Source: Campylobacter sp. RM6914 (GTDB taxonomy: Bacteria > Campylobacterota > Campylobacteria > Campylobacterales > Campylobacteraceae). From it: DNA of 64,000 bases. The stretch spans positions 1,718,760 through 1,782,759 of the forward strand of contig NZ_CP012545.1 in the NCBI RefSeq assembly GCF_004803835.1, read 5' to 3'. Below the pieces are notes generated by a model. The model did no database searches. It saw only the letters and a program-made list of their open reading frames with translations, and was not told where the DNA came from. Positions within the stretch are counted from its first letter, which is position 1. Each line of letters opens with the position of its first letter. This document shows, in pieces, positions 26,916 to 36,411 of this stretch. The position numbers were made by a program, and so were the translations under genes.

Positions 26916-28804
26916 AAAACCTTAGTATCACTCTTTTTGTCATATTTGCCCTACTTGCAGCCATTGCTGTATTTTTGGAATTTAACGCCCTAAGCGAATA
27001 CGAAAACAGCATCAAAAATTTAGTCATCTTTAACTACACATTGCCACGTCTTGGCGTAGCCGTGCTAAGCGGTGCATTTTTGGCGCTTGCTAGTGCTTTA
27101 ATGGCGCAAATAACTAACAACCCGCTTGCAAGCGACAGCACGCTTGGAGTTTCAAATGGCGCAGGCTTTATGCTTTTAGTCTTTAGCCTTCTTTTTCCAA
27201 ATTTAGTATTTGGCGATATAGCAGCGGCATTTTTAGGCTCGGTTTTAGCCCTATCCATACTATTTTTACTCTCTTTAGGAAGAGGCTTTTCGGTTTTTAC
27301 AACCACACTTTCAGGACTTATCATCGGGCTATTTTTTAGCTCTCTTAGCACAATTTTAATTATATTTTTTAACGAAGAGAGTGCAAAAGTAGCCATTTGG
27401 TTAAGCGGAGACTTAGCTCAAGAAGGGACTAAAAATTTCATTTTTATGCTCGGTTACTTCCTGCCGATTTTTATACTTATACTTATTTTTTCGCGCTCAT
27501 TTGAGCTTTTTAGCCTAGGAGATAGCACATGCAAGGCTCTTGGCGTAAATGTTACAAAAATGAGAATTCTAGGACTTTTAATCGCCGCATATCTAAGCGC
27601 TATCGTCGTAGCTCATGTAGGCATCATAGGTTTTATAGGACTTGGAGCCTGTGCTATCGTGGGTAGATTTAAGATAAACTCCTTTTTGCTAAAACTTTTT
27701 TATAGCGGGATTTTAGGAGCTTTGCTTCTTGGTATCACGGACGCATTGCTGCTTATCATCTTAAACCTAACAAGCATAAATTTACCATCCGGTAGCGTTA
27801 GTGCGTTTTTGGGAGCGCCTTTGCTTTTATGGATGATATTTTACGGCATAAAAGAGCATGAGAGCATAGCTAAAAGCGGCGAAAGTGGATCTGGCACAAA
27901 AGAAGCTAAGTCATATTTTATCTACATTGTATTTGGTATTTTGATGTTTTGTTTTGGCTTTTCGTTATTTTTTAATTTTAGCGGATTTGAGATCTTGTCG
28001 GTTAGATTTAGTAGGGTTTTAGCCGCTCTTGCAAGCGGTATAGCTCTTGGAGTTGTTGGTGTTATCCTGCAACGCCTAAGCCAAAACGAGATGGCGTCCC
28101 CGGAGCTTCTTGGTATAAATTCAGGCGTTAGTCTTGGTGTGCTGGCGGCTATATTTTTCGCTCCGTTTTTAAGCGTGCCTCTTGGCATAGTAGGCGCTTG
28201 TGCAGTCTTGGGGATCATGGTGGCTATAAACTACAAAAACGGTATGCTTCCGCAAAAAGTGATCTTAACCGGGATCGCCATCATATCGTTTGTAAGTGCG
28301 ACTTGGCAAATTTTATTAGCCGTTGGCGACAGCAGAGTTTATAACTTTATAGCGTATGCGAGCGGAAGCACCTACTCGGTTACGTTTTTTCACTCTTTGC
28401 TACTTTTTGGCTTTTGCGTGATCACGGTTATTTTTGGAATTTTCTTCTCGCGCGAGATAGAAATTTTAAACCTTGGCGAAGTAAACGCTAGAGCTGTTGG
28501 GGTTGATATTTTTAGATATAGGATTATTTTGTTTGGATTTTGTGCGATCATGTCAGCGATAATGGCTTTAAGTATCGGCCCTGTTAGTTTTGTAGGACTT
28601 TTGGCTCCACATTTGGCTAGTTTTTTAGGCTTTTTTAAAGTAAGAGCACAAATTTTAGCCGCCTCATTTTTAGGAGGCGTGATAATGCTGTTTGCCGACT
28701 TTATCGGTAGAAATTTGATAACGCCTTATGAAATTTCATCAGGCCTGATCGCAACGATCATCGGATCGTTTTATTTTGTAATTGTAATGAGAAAAATCAG
28801 ATAA
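26912..28804 (+). CDS. Siderophore ABC permease with two fused FecCD domains (FhuB-like)
   Basis: At 630 aa this is about twice a normal FecCD permease, with two similar halves of roughly ten spans each; repeated motifs such as NPLASDSTLGVSNGAGF in the first half and MASPELLGINSGVSLG in the second show the internal duplication. Such a single-chain double permease is typical of FhuB, the ferric hydroxamate importer. It overlaps the binding-protein gene by 4 bp, and the TonB receptor gene follows after 15 bp. Confidence 0.92.
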   Translation: MKNLSITLFVIFALLAAIAVFLEFNALSEYENSIKNLVIFNYTLPRLGVAVLSGAFLALASALMAQITNNPLASDSTLGVSNGAGFMLLVFSLLFPNLVFGDIAAAFLGSVLALSILFLLSLGRGFSVFTTTLSGLIIGLFFSSLSTILIIFFNEESAKVAIWLSGDLAQEGTKNFIFMLGYFLPIFILILIFSRSFELFSLGDSTCKALGVNVTKMRILGLLIAAYLSAIVVAHVGIIGFIGLGACAIVGRFKINSFLLKLFYSGILGALLLGITDALLLIILNLTSINLPSGSVSAFLGAPLLLWMIFYGIKEHESIAKSGESGSGTKEAKSYFIYIVFGILMFCFGFSLFFNFSGFEILSVRFSRVLAALASGIALGVVGVILQRLSQNEMASPELLGINSGVSLGVLAAIFFAPFLSVPLGIVGACAVLGIMVAINYKNGMLPQKVILTGIAIISFVSATWQILLAVGDSRVYNFIAYASGSTYSVTFFHSLLLFGFCVITVIFGIFFSREIEILNLGEVNARAVGVDIFRYRIILFGFCAIMSAIMALSIGPVSFVGLLAPHLASFLGFFKVRAQILAASFLGGVIMLFADFIGRNLITPYEISSGLIATIIGSFYFVIVMRKIR

Positions 28805-28819
28805 TTTAAAAGGAGAAAA

Positions 28820-30832
28820 ATGAAAAAATTTGTTTGGCTTTTAAGCCTACCAGCTATAAGCGCCCTAGCGGCGGAAAATGTCGTGCTTAATGAAGTATCC
28901 ATAGTCGGCTCAGTGGCTAAAGGAAGCGGCAAAGTCGAGTATATGTCGCCTAGCTCAACATCTGTTATAAGCAAAGAACAGATGGAAGAAAAAGGCGCAC
29001 AAGGACTTGATGAAGCCATAAAGTATGAAAGCGGTGCGGTAGGTCAGCTTTACGGCGCTGACATAGATACAAGTGCAGAGTGGCTTAAAATACGTGGCTT
29101 TGACGCGACAATGACGATTGACGGCTCAAGCCCGTATAAGGGCGGGTATTTTGGCTATCAACCGGATCTTTATGGCTATGAAAGCATAGAGATCCTTAAA
29201 GGTGCAAATTCTACCGTTTTTGGCTCGTCAAATGCCGGCGGTATTATAAATTTAATCAGCAAACGTCCTACAAATTCACCTTTTGCGGAAGTTGGATTTA
29301 AACTTGGTAGCAAAAACCAACGCGGTGTATTTTTTGACGCAAGCGACAACCTTTATACAGATAGAGTTAAATTTCGTTTAGTCGGCGACTATGAAAAGAA
29401 AGACGGCGAGATAGACTACGTAACAAACGAACACTACTATATAGCTCCTAGTTTGATGTTCTTGCTTGGTGATGAAACCGTTCTTACGCTACTTACATCA
29501 TACACAAAAGATAAGGGCACCGGTTCACAACCGTTTTTTTCCGTTAAAGGCACACTCGTAAACGAGGGTTATGGCAAGATAAGCCCTAGCACAAGCTATG
29601 GTGCCACAAACGATAGCCTTGAGCGTCATTACTACACGGCAGGATATGAGCTAACTCATAACATTAACGACAGTCTAAATTTTACTTCAAGTTATAAATT
29701 TATAGAAGAAGATAAGGATTATTTTGGTGCGTATTACTTTTTTGATAGCGCGCCAGGCGTAGCACAACCATACGGAAGCGTAGCTGATGCGGTTATAAAA
29801 ACACATACATTTGATAATCGCTTAGCGTATGACTATAAAAGCGACAATTTTGAAAACAAGGTAATTTTTGGCATAGACTATCGTAAAATGAAAGGTAGCG
29901 GTTTTTACGGCGACGGCATGTTAAGCCCATTAAACAAATACAATCCTGCTAGAATTTATCAAGCACGCCCTATAGTGCCGGGCTTTAATCTTAACCAAAG
30001 CCAAGTTGGCTTTTATCTACAAGATGAGGCTAAAATTTACAACAACTTGATCCTAACAAGTGCCATCCGTCACGATAAAACAAAGACAACCGTTAATATG
30101 AACAACACGGGCTTAAACGGCAAAAAGATCAACCAAACGACATTTTCACTAGGTGCGATGTATGTATTTGAGGAGCTAGGACTTATGCCGTTTGCAAACT
30201 ATTCTGAGTCATTTACGCCACCAACGGCTACGGATAACTACGGCAACGCTAAGCCTCTTGAAGGTAAACAAGTTGAAGTCGGCGTAAAATATCTGCCAAA
30301 TTTCATAGATGCGGAAATTACGGCTTCTTACTTTGATGCAAAGCTTGAAAATTCAAATATTGCAGATGGAAGCGCATTTGGTAGACAGGTTGGTAAGCAA
30401 ATTTCAAGAGGTTTTGAGCTTAGTTCCAATGTAAATCTACTTGAAAATTTAAACTGGCTACTATCATACACTCACTATAACAGCACGAAAACCGACCTTA
30501 GCACAACACAAACCATAAGAACGAAAATGATGCCAAAAGACACACTTTCATCTTGGCTAACGTATAAATTTGAACTGGGTCAGCTAGGAACTATCAAGGC
30601 AGGAGCCGGTCTACGCTATGTGGGTAGCACGGTCGATAACCAATACTATCCTGACTACAGAGTTCCTTCATACACCTTGCTTGATGCCATGATCGGATAC
30701 ACGTATAAAAAATGGGACTTCGCACTTAACGCGACAAATTTAACGGATAAAGAGTATATTTCTGCGGTAAACTACTGGGCTTACTACGGAGAAGGACTAA
30801 GAGCTACTCTTACGGCTAAATACAAATTCTAA
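28820..30832 (+). CDS. TonB-dependent siderophore receptor (FhuA-like)
   Basis: An outer-membrane receptor of 670 aa: signal peptide (about 1-18), a TonB-box-like VVLNEVSIVG, a plug domain (about 45-150, with GFDATMTIDG and GANSTVFGSSNAGGIINL) and a 22-strand barrel ending in the terminal Phe (LTAKYKF) needed for outer-membrane insertion. It imports the ferric siderophore passed on to the downstream ABC components; the operon context suggests a hydroxamate. The stop codon lies 3 bases before the sigma54 promoter of the next operon. Confidence 0.92.
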   Translation: MKKFVWLLSLPAISALAAENVVLNEVSIVGSVAKGSGKVEYMSPSSTSVISKEQMEEKGAQGLDEAIKYESGAVGQLYGADIDTSAEWLKIRGFDATMTIDGSSPYKGGYFGYQPDLYGYESIEILKGANSTVFGSSNAGGIINLISKRPTNSPFAEVGFKLGSKNQRGVFFDASDNLYTDRVKFRLVGDYEKKDGEIDYVTNEHYYIAPSLMFLLGDETVLTLLTSYTKDKGTGSQPFFSVKGTLVNEGYGKISPSTSYGATNDSLERHYYTAGYELTHNINDSLNFTSSYKFIEEDKDYFGAYYFFDSAPGVAQPYGSVADAVIKTHTFDNRLAYDYKSDNFENKVIFGIDYRKMKGSGFYGDGMLSPLNKYNPARIYQARPIVPGFNLNQSQVGFYLQDEAKIYNNLILTSAIRHDKTKTTVNMNNTGLNGKKINQTTFSLGAMYVFEELGLMPFANYSESFTPPTATDNYGNAKPLEGKQVEVGVKYLPNFIDAEITASYFDAKLENSNIADGSAFGRQVGKQISRGFELSSNVNLLENLNWLLSYTHYNSTKTDLSTTQTIRTKMMPKDTLSSWLTYKFELGQLGTIKAGAGLRYVGSTVDNQYYPDYRVPSYTLLDAMIGYTYKKWDFALNATNLTDKEYISAVNYWAYYGEGLRATLTAKYKF

Positions 30833-30835
30833 TTT

Positions 30836-30851
30836 TGGAACAAATTTTGCA
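30836..30851 (+). promoter_or_regulatory. Sigma54 promoter of fliK-flgD-flgE1
   Basis: TGGAAC-N5-TTGCA, with GG and GC ten bases apart, 33 bases upstream of fliK. It is almost identical in form to the flgE2 promoter at 18168. Confidence 0.85.
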
Positions 30852-30883
30852 TATCTGCTTTTAGAAATAAACAAAGGCAAGAT

Positions 30884-32290
30884 ATGCAAACCCTAAAATC
30901 AAGCAACCCCATAGACCTGCTTAACGTTGCACCGACTAAAAAGCAAACCTCTTCTAAAAGTAACAACAAAGAGGATAGTGAGTTCTTATCCATGATACTA
31001 AACGCCGCGTCAAACAAAGCTAACAAAGGCGAAAGTATAAACGAAAAAGATATCAAAGAGATCGTAAAAACGATAGATGACAAGATAAAAATTCAAGAAG
31101 AAACACAAGTCGGAGAGCAAAATAAAATTCTAACCGACCTAGCAAACTTAGACGAAACCACCAAAAATGAACTTTATGAAAATGCAAATTTCATGCAGCT
31201 CTTGCAAGTTTTAGAAATTTTAAACGGTGGCGAGCAGATAAGCAAATTCCCAAATTTTAGCGATAAAATAGCCGCATTTTTATCAAATAGCGCAAACGTA
31301 AAAGAGCTTAGCGAGGTAAAAAGTATCACGGATCTACTTGATCTTGCTAAGAAATTTGACCTTGGACTTGAAAATCTCACTATCACGAACGACGATGTAG
31401 AAACATTAAGCGAGATGTTTAAAGGACTAGCCAACAAGGAGTTTTTTAAGCCCGTGTTGCCGCAAGCACAAAACATTTATAGTGGCGAACTTAAAAATCA
31501 AGTCGAGCAAACCATCAGCATGAATGAAAGCACAGAGCCTGTTAAGCTAAACGCTCTTTTGCATGAAATTTCAAAAGAGGTAAAACCAAATTTAAAACAG
31601 CAAACCCAAACATCACAAACCAAAACGCCAACATTGCAAACATCAGAAAACATGATAGATGAGGCTATAGAAACGACAAATACCGAAGAAGTAGCCATAA
31701 AAACAGTTCAAAATTTAAGTGTAAAAAACGAAAAAAATATAAATTTACAGTCGCTTTTATACCCTGAAAGGGAGCAAAATTTAGCGCAAGAAAGCATGAC
31801 GCAAGGCGAGGAAATTCAAATCCAAGATGAAAATCCCCTAAACTCCATGGTGCGCGACATATCAAGCGCAGCTAGGTCACAGATACAAGAAAAAGCTCTC
31901 GTAAAAGAGACTTTTAGCAACTTTAGCGAAAATTTAAAAGAGCAAATTCAAAACTATAAAGCACCGCTAACAAGGGTAAATATCACGTTAAATCCGATGA
32001 ATTTAGGCGAAGTCGAGATAACAATGCTTAACCGCGGAAATAACCTGCACATAAATTTCAACTCAAACACGGCTACAATGAATTTGTTTTTACAAAATCA
32101 AGCCGAGTTTAAAAACAGCCTTGTAAATATGGGATTTACCGAACTTGAGATGAATTTTAACGACCAAAGCCAAAGACAAGAAAAGGGTCAACAAGCCTAC
32201 AAAAACCAAAACAAACAAGCACAAGAGAGTGAAGAGATACAAGAAGCGGAACAAAATTTGCTTGAGCTTGTTATACCAAGATATGTTTAA
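30884..32290 (+). CDS. fliK: Flagellar hook-length control protein
   Basis: FliK measures hook length and switches the export apparatus from hook to filament proteins. This 468-aa protein has a long low-complexity, Gln/Thr-rich middle (the ruler region) and a recognisable C-terminal Flg_hook domain (TRVNITLNPMNLGEVEITML, then LQNQAEFKNSLVNMGF). AAAGGC precedes the start. It opens an operon with flgD and flgE1 under a sigma54 promoter, the same order as in C. jejuni. Confidence 0.88.
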   Translation: MQTLKSSNPIDLLNVAPTKKQTSSKSNNKEDSEFLSMILNAASNKANKGESINEKDIKEIVKTIDDKIKIQEETQVGEQNKILTDLANLDETTKNELYENANFMQLLQVLEILNGGEQISKFPNFSDKIAAFLSNSANVKELSEVKSITDLLDLAKKFDLGLENLTITNDDVETLSEMFKGLANKEFFKPVLPQAQNIYSGELKNQVEQTISMNESTEPVKLNALLHEISKEVKPNLKQQTQTSQTKTPTLQTSENMIDEAIETTNTEEVAIKTVQNLSVKNEKNINLQSLLYPEREQNLAQESMTQGEEIQIQDENPLNSMVRDISSAARSQIQEKALVKETFSNFSENLKEQIQNYKAPLTRVNITLNPMNLGEVEITMLNRGNNLHINFNSNTATMNLFLQNQAEFKNSLVNMGFTELEMNFNDQSQRQEKGQQAYKNQNKQAQESEEIQEAEQNLLELVIPRYV

Positions 32291-32309
32291 AAATTTAAAA
32301 GGATAAAAA

Positions 32310-33161
32310 ATGGCAAGCGTAGCCGACGTTCAAACACAATTTACAGCAGATAAGATACAAGCCAAAAAAGACGCAGCAAAACTTGCAAGCGCAGACGGGA
32401 CAAATCCCGGTTCACAACTTGACAAAGACGCATTTTTAAAGCTTTTACTAACAGAACTTCAGTATCAAGACCCGACTTCACCTATGGATACGGAAAAAAT
32501 GCTAACACAAACAAGCCAACTAGCCACGCTAGAAATGCAAGAAAACACAAACTCGACCATGAAAGAACTTGTATCGCAATTACAAGCTAACTCAAGTATG
32601 TATGCCCTATCCGCGCTTGGAAAAATGGCAAACATCGGCACCGATAGAGTAAGCGTAACGGAAGAAACGGTAAATTTAACGATCCCTATCTACTTCCCAT
32701 CTAATGCCACAGGCGGAACGCTAAGCATAACAGACTCCAACGGCAACGTCGTAAGAACCGAAAGTATCGGGTCGCAAAATGCCGGAACAAATACCTTTAA
32801 CTGGAATTTGATCACAAACAGCGGAACAAAAGCCGGCACAGGAACATATGCCGTTAAGGTTAATTACACAGATAGCGAAGGCAACGCTAAAACTGCAACA
32901 TACGGCTCATATCCTGTTGAAGCCGTTAAATTTATAGATGGTAAAGCCCAGGTAAAAATAGCAGGCGAATACATATCCGCAGATGATGTTTCAGAATATT
33001 ACGAAGAAGTAAATTTAAATAACAAACAAACTAATACATCATCAAGTTCAACAAACAACCAAACACCTAAACAAAGTGTCGCAGAAAGTGCACTAGCTAC
33101 AGAAAATGCATTAGCCGATGAGGCAGAAGCAGAATACAATGCACTGCTAAACAGAGGATAA
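32310..33161 (+). CDS. flgD: Flagellar hook-capping scaffold protein
   Basis: FlgD caps the growing hook and guides FlgE assembly. The N-terminal motif QLDKDAFLKLLLTELQYQDP followed by SPMDTEKMLTQTSQLATLE is diagnostic; the central Ig-like fold (GGTLSITDSNGNVVRT...) and a Ser/Thr/Asn-rich tail follow. 283 aa. AAAGGA lies upstream at good spacing. Lies between fliK and flgE1 in one operon. Confidence 0.93.
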   Translation: MASVADVQTQFTADKIQAKKDAAKLASADGTNPGSQLDKDAFLKLLLTELQYQDPTSPMDTEKMLTQTSQLATLEMQENTNSTMKELVSQLQANSSMYALSALGKMANIGTDRVSVTEETVNLTIPIYFPSNATGGTLSITDSNGNVVRTESIGSQNAGTNTFNWNLITNSGTKAGTGTYAVKVNYTDSEGNAKTATYGSYPVEAVKFIDGKAQVKIAGEYISADDVSEYYEEVNLNNKQTNTSSSSTNNQTPKQSVAESALATENALADEAEAEYNALLNRG

Positions 33162-33165
33162 AATC

Positions 33166-34773
33166 ATGATGAGAGGACTTTATAACGGTGTTTCCGGGAT
33201 AAAAACCCAGAGCTTTGGCATGGATGTTTGGGCAAATAACATCTCAAACATCAATAACGTCGGTTTTAAAGCCTCTACTCCGGAATACAAAAGCATACTT
33301 TATCAAACAATGTATTCTGCCGGCAACAAGCCAACAACCGATCAAGTAGGACTAGGTGCCGTAAAACAAGCAACTGCACTTGACATGAGCAACGGATCTT
33401 ATCAAAATACCGATAACAATTTCGATGTTGCCATACAAGGCGATGGATTTTTTGGAGTTTTAGATAGATACGGCAAAACATACTACACAAGAGCGGGAAA
33501 TTTCGACATAGATGCGGCTGGAAATTTAGTCGATACTTTTGGAAATTTTGTCCTAGGCACGATAAATGAATTATCAGCCGTAACTCCAAGCCAAAGTGCG
33601 CTAAACACCTTTGGCGGATCCGGACAAAGTGCTCAAAATGCCTATACGATATCTAAGGTAGATAGCTTAAATTTAGGCTCTGAAAGTGCACAATCAGCCA
33701 TAAAGCTACCAAGCTTTTTATACCTCGCTTCCGAGCCGACAACGCTTGTAAATTTTAGAGGCAACTTAGACTCCACAGTAAAAACACAGATAGAAAAAAG
33801 CGAACTTAGCAAAGACACATACACGCAAAGTGTAGACGAAGATGTAAAAACCATAAGCATAAGTGGCGCACTTGAGCTTAGCAACTCCCGCACCGGATAT
33901 AAGAAAAACGATAGCGTCACGGTAAAAATTGCCGATGCGAGCGGTAAATTTAGTGAATTTACAACTCAACTTGACAAAAACGGCAAATGGAGCTTAGAAA
34001 ATCAAGATATAAAATACCTAGACCTTGATACGATAAGCACCGAAGTTAGTATATTTTCGAGCAAAGAGGTTGCCAACACTCAACAATTTAGCACGCAAGC
34101 TTACGGTGAAAACGGAGCGATAAATTTAATAACCATAAATTTAGAAAAACAAGTCCCTCAAACAAGTAACCAAACCCTCTGGAACGCGACCGCAACGATG
34201 ACTGATAAAAACGGCAATGTCTTAAATTCATCACAAGGCATAATGACCTTTGGTCCGCAAGGAACACTAGTTTCAAACACACTAACAAGTGTGGGCGGCG
34301 TTAAGTTAAATTTTCTAGGCTCTAGCGATTCTAGCGTCTATGACGGTCTTATAAGTACCGCAAACAGCGACAAAAACATAAGCATAACTAAAAACGGGTA
34401 TGAAGAGGGCGTTTTAAAACGCTATCAGATGAATGACAACGGCGATATACTGGCTATCTTTGACAACACAAGGATGTTTCCTGTGGCAAAACTAGCGCTT
34501 TACCACTTCCAAAATGACCAAGGACTAGCCAAAATGGGAGATAACATCTACTCTGCAACAGCAAATTCCGGAGAGGCATTTTTTTACAAAGACAAAGCGG
34601 GAGATGTTATATACGGCTCAAGGATATCATCAAATATGCTTGAAATGAGCAACGTCGATCTTGGCTCTGCACTAACGGAAATAATCGTAACGCAAAAGGC
34701 TTACGACGCTAGCTCAAAAAGTATCACAACAAGCGATGAGATGCTTCAAACCGCTATCCAAATGAAAAGCTAA
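33166..34773 (+). CDS. flgE1: Flagellar hook-basal body protein, short FlgE paralogue
   Basis: A 535-aa hook protein paralogue with the canonical ends (MMRGLYNGVSGIKTQSFGMD and NNISNINNVGFKAS at the start; NVDLGSALTEIIVTQKAYDASSKSITTSDEML at the end). It is much shorter than FlgE2 (870 aa) and lacks its extra variable domains. Campylobacter genomes commonly have both; FlgE2-type is the main hook subunit, while the role of this form is less clear. Starts 5 bases after flgD with AGAGGA upstream, and ends at a 13-bp stem terminator. Confidence 0.92.
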   Translation: MMRGLYNGVSGIKTQSFGMDVWANNISNINNVGFKASTPEYKSILYQTMYSAGNKPTTDQVGLGAVKQATALDMSNGSYQNTDNNFDVAIQGDGFFGVLDRYGKTYYTRAGNFDIDAAGNLVDTFGNFVLGTINELSAVTPSQSALNTFGGSGQSAQNAYTISKVDSLNLGSESAQSAIKLPSFLYLASEPTTLVNFRGNLDSTVKTQIEKSELSKDTYTQSVDEDVKTISISGALELSNSRTGYKKNDSVTVKIADASGKFSEFTTQLDKNGKWSLENQDIKYLDLDTISTEVSIFSSKEVANTQQFSTQAYGENGAINLITINLEKQVPQTSNQTLWNATATMTDKNGNVLNSSQGIMTFGPQGTLVSNTLTSVGGVKLNFLGSSDSSVYDGLISTANSDKNISITKNGYEEGVLKRYQMNDNGDILAIFDNTRMFPVAKLALYHFQNDQGLAKMGDNIYSATANSGEAFFYKDKAGDVIYGSRISSNMLEMSNVDLGSALTEIIVTQKAYDASSKSITTSDEMLQTAIQMKS

Positions 34774-34804
34774 AATTTGATTGATTAAAATATCAATCAA
34801 ATTT
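34773..34804. terminator. Bidirectional terminator between flgE1 and the convergent gene
   Basis: AAATTTGATTGAT and ATCAATCAAATTT form a perfect 13-bp stem around the 6-base loop TAAAAT, between two convergent genes. Confidence 0.9.
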
Positions 34805-34808
34805 AACC

Positions 34809-35252
34809 TCATACCATAAACATAACTTTTGCGAGTATGACTATGACAAATCCAAAAACAAAAGCGATATTATGTAAATTTTCACGTAAAAATTTAGGCG
34901 GCTGCTTGCCAAGTGTGCGGTGAGTTAAATTTATCACGACTCCCGCACCTATAACAAATGCTAAAATAACCTTTATCATAAAAATTTGCTGAAGAGGCGT
35001 TTGAAAATACCCTCCGGCTTTTGAGCCAACCCATGTACTCATCATCATACCACCGGTTAAAAACAGTAGCAAAAGACACAATGGCATGATCTTGATAGCT
35101 TTTTTGGAAATAGCACTTTTAACTCTATCAAATTCATCACCCAAAATACCCTTTAAACGCGAAAATATAATAACATCAAAGAAGATGTAACCTAGAAAAA
35201 TTATCGCACATATAACGTGCAAAAGCTGGACATACGGATATATGGCTTGCAT
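34809..35252 (-). CDS. Four-span membrane protein, CopD-like
   Basis: A 147-aa protein with four predicted membrane spans at about 8-30, 53-75, 85-107 and 125-145. Conserved His residues (His12 in LLHVICA; His111 in NLTHRTL; His127 in LHNIAF) resemble the CopD/cytochrome-b561-like families and could bind copper or haem; this is inference. It is a single gene, convergent with flgE1. Function unknown. Confidence 0.6.
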   Translation of the reverse strand: MQAIYPYVQLLHVICAIIFLGYIFFDVIIFSRLKGILGDEFDRVKSAISKKAIKIMPLCLLLLFLTGGMMMSTWVGSKAGGYFQTPLQQIFMIKVILAFVIGAGVVINLTHRTLGKQPPKFLRENLHNIAFVFGFVIVILAKVMFMV

Positions 35253-35314
35253 TTAGTTCCTTATCGGTTTTTGATTATTGTAGAGTATTTTTATCTGATT
35301 TGCAATGATATTGC

Positions 35315-35752
35315 TCAAGTGTTGTTTTGGGAGTAAATTTTAACCTCGTTGATTAAAAATTCATAAACACGTTGTTGGATTAAAATTTCGTCCTCATGAC
35401 CATTCATCAAGCGACGAAGATGAGCAAAATCAATCTTACTAGCATACCTTCGATGCTTTTTCATGTCTTTATCTATGCTAAGCAAGAGAGCATCAAGAGT
35501 TAAATGATCTTTTCTTTTTACCTTTGAGATGTATTCTTGTGTGGTTTGGAGCAAAAATGCCTTTCGACTCTCATCGTTTTCGTAAATTTCAGTTGCTATC
35601 TTACGTAAAATTTCAAAATCACTCTCATCTGGCTCAAATTTAGCTGACAATATCGCCGCAAAAACTTTCGCGCGAAACTCAAGCGACTTATGATGGTAGA
35701 CTAAAAACTGCCTAAATGCTGATAAAAAGTGTAGTTTAAATTTAAAAGCCAT
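35315..35752 (-). CDS. Conserved hypothetical protein, helical and charged
   Basis: I do not recognise this 145-aa protein. It is rich in Lys, Arg and Glu, probably all helical, with no membrane span or signal peptide. Features seen: FRQFLVYHHKSLEFRAKVFAAILSA near the start and a motif KDMKKHRRYASKIDFAHLRRLM. The pattern could fit a DnaJ-adaptor-like or tellurite-resistance TerB-like fold, but I would not claim it. It lies alone, between the membrane protein and the tRNA operon. Confidence 0.6.
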   Translation of the reverse strand: MAFKFKLHFLSAFRQFLVYHHKSLEFRAKVFAAILSAKFEPDESDFEILRKIATEIYENDESRKAFLLQTTQEYISKVKRKDHLTLDALLLSIDKDMKKHRRYASKIDFAHLRRLMNGHEDEILIQQRVYEFLINEVKIYSQNNT

Positions 35753-35851
35753 TTTGTGAAATCTTTATTTTAATATCGTTTTATTATACTCAATAAAAAT
35801 AAAATCTAGCTACTGTTTTTACTTTGACACTATTAAAAATGGAAATTTGAG

Positions 35852-35928
35852 TGGCGCAGCGGACGGGGCTCGAACCCGCGACCTCCGCCGTGACAGGGCG
35901 GCATTCTAACCAACTGAACTACCGCTGC
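35852..35928 (-). tRNA. tRNA-Asp (GTC)
   Basis: Reverse strand reads GCAGCGG...CCGCTGC with a G discriminator and an encoded CCA end; the anticodon loop CCTGTCACG gives anticodon GTC. All arms are intact. Last of four tRNA genes in one operon. Confidence 0.95.
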
Positions 35929-35941
35929 ACCTAAAGAATAA

Positions 35942-36017
35942 TGGTGGTCGCTATAAGACTCGAACTTATGACATCCACCTTGTAAGGGTGGCGCTCTACC
36001 AACTGAGCTAAGCGACC
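35942..36017 (-). tRNA. tRNA-Val (TAC)
   Basis: Acceptor GGTCGCT/AGCGACC, discriminator A, encoded CCA; anticodon loop CCTTACAAG gives TAC. Third in the operon. Confidence 0.95.
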
Positions 36018-36031
36018 AATGAATTTATAAA

Positions 36032-36107
36032 TGGCGACCCTTAGAGGATTTGAACCTCTGTTTCTACATAGAGAAAGTAGAGTCCTGAGCCACTAGACGA
36101 AAGGGTC
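36032..36107 (-). tRNA. tRNA-Glu (TTC)
   Basis: Acceptor GACCCTT/AAGGGTC, discriminator G, encoded CCA; anticodon loop CTTTCTCTA gives TTC. Second in the operon. Confidence 0.95.
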
Positions 36108-36122
36108 ATGAACCCGAAAAAG

Positions 36123-36198
36123 TGGTGTCCTGTGTTGGATTCGAACCAACGACCCCCTCATTAAAAGTGAGATGCTCTACCGGCTGAGCTAACAAGAC
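36123..36198 (-). tRNA. tRNA-Lys (TTT)
   Basis: Acceptor GTCTTGT/ACAGGAC (one G-U pair), discriminator A, encoded CCA; anticodon loop ACTTTTAAT gives TTT. First in the operon, 22 bp after the -10 box. Confidence 0.95.
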
Positions 36199-36219
36199 AT
36201 TTTTGAAAAACGAAGTCTG

Positions 36220-36248
36220 ATTATACTAAAAACGCTATCTTTTGTCAA
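36220..36248 (-). promoter_or_regulatory. Consensus promoter of the Lys-Glu-Val-Asp tRNA operon
   Basis: TTGACA (36243-36248) and TATAAT (36220-36225), 17 bases apart on the minus strand. This perfect pair drives stable RNA genes; the only other perfect pair I found is in front of the cas operon. Confidence 0.9.
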
Positions 36249-36411
36249 GAGAAAATTTAAAAGAATGTGTAATTTAGAAAAAATTATTACAAATTTTTGG
36301 AAAAAATATATACTATTTTGCTAATAACATGCTATTATTAAGACTTAAAAAAAATTTAATATAAATTTTATACTCATTGTGTATTTTGAGTTAAATTTTA
36401 AAGGTAATTCT

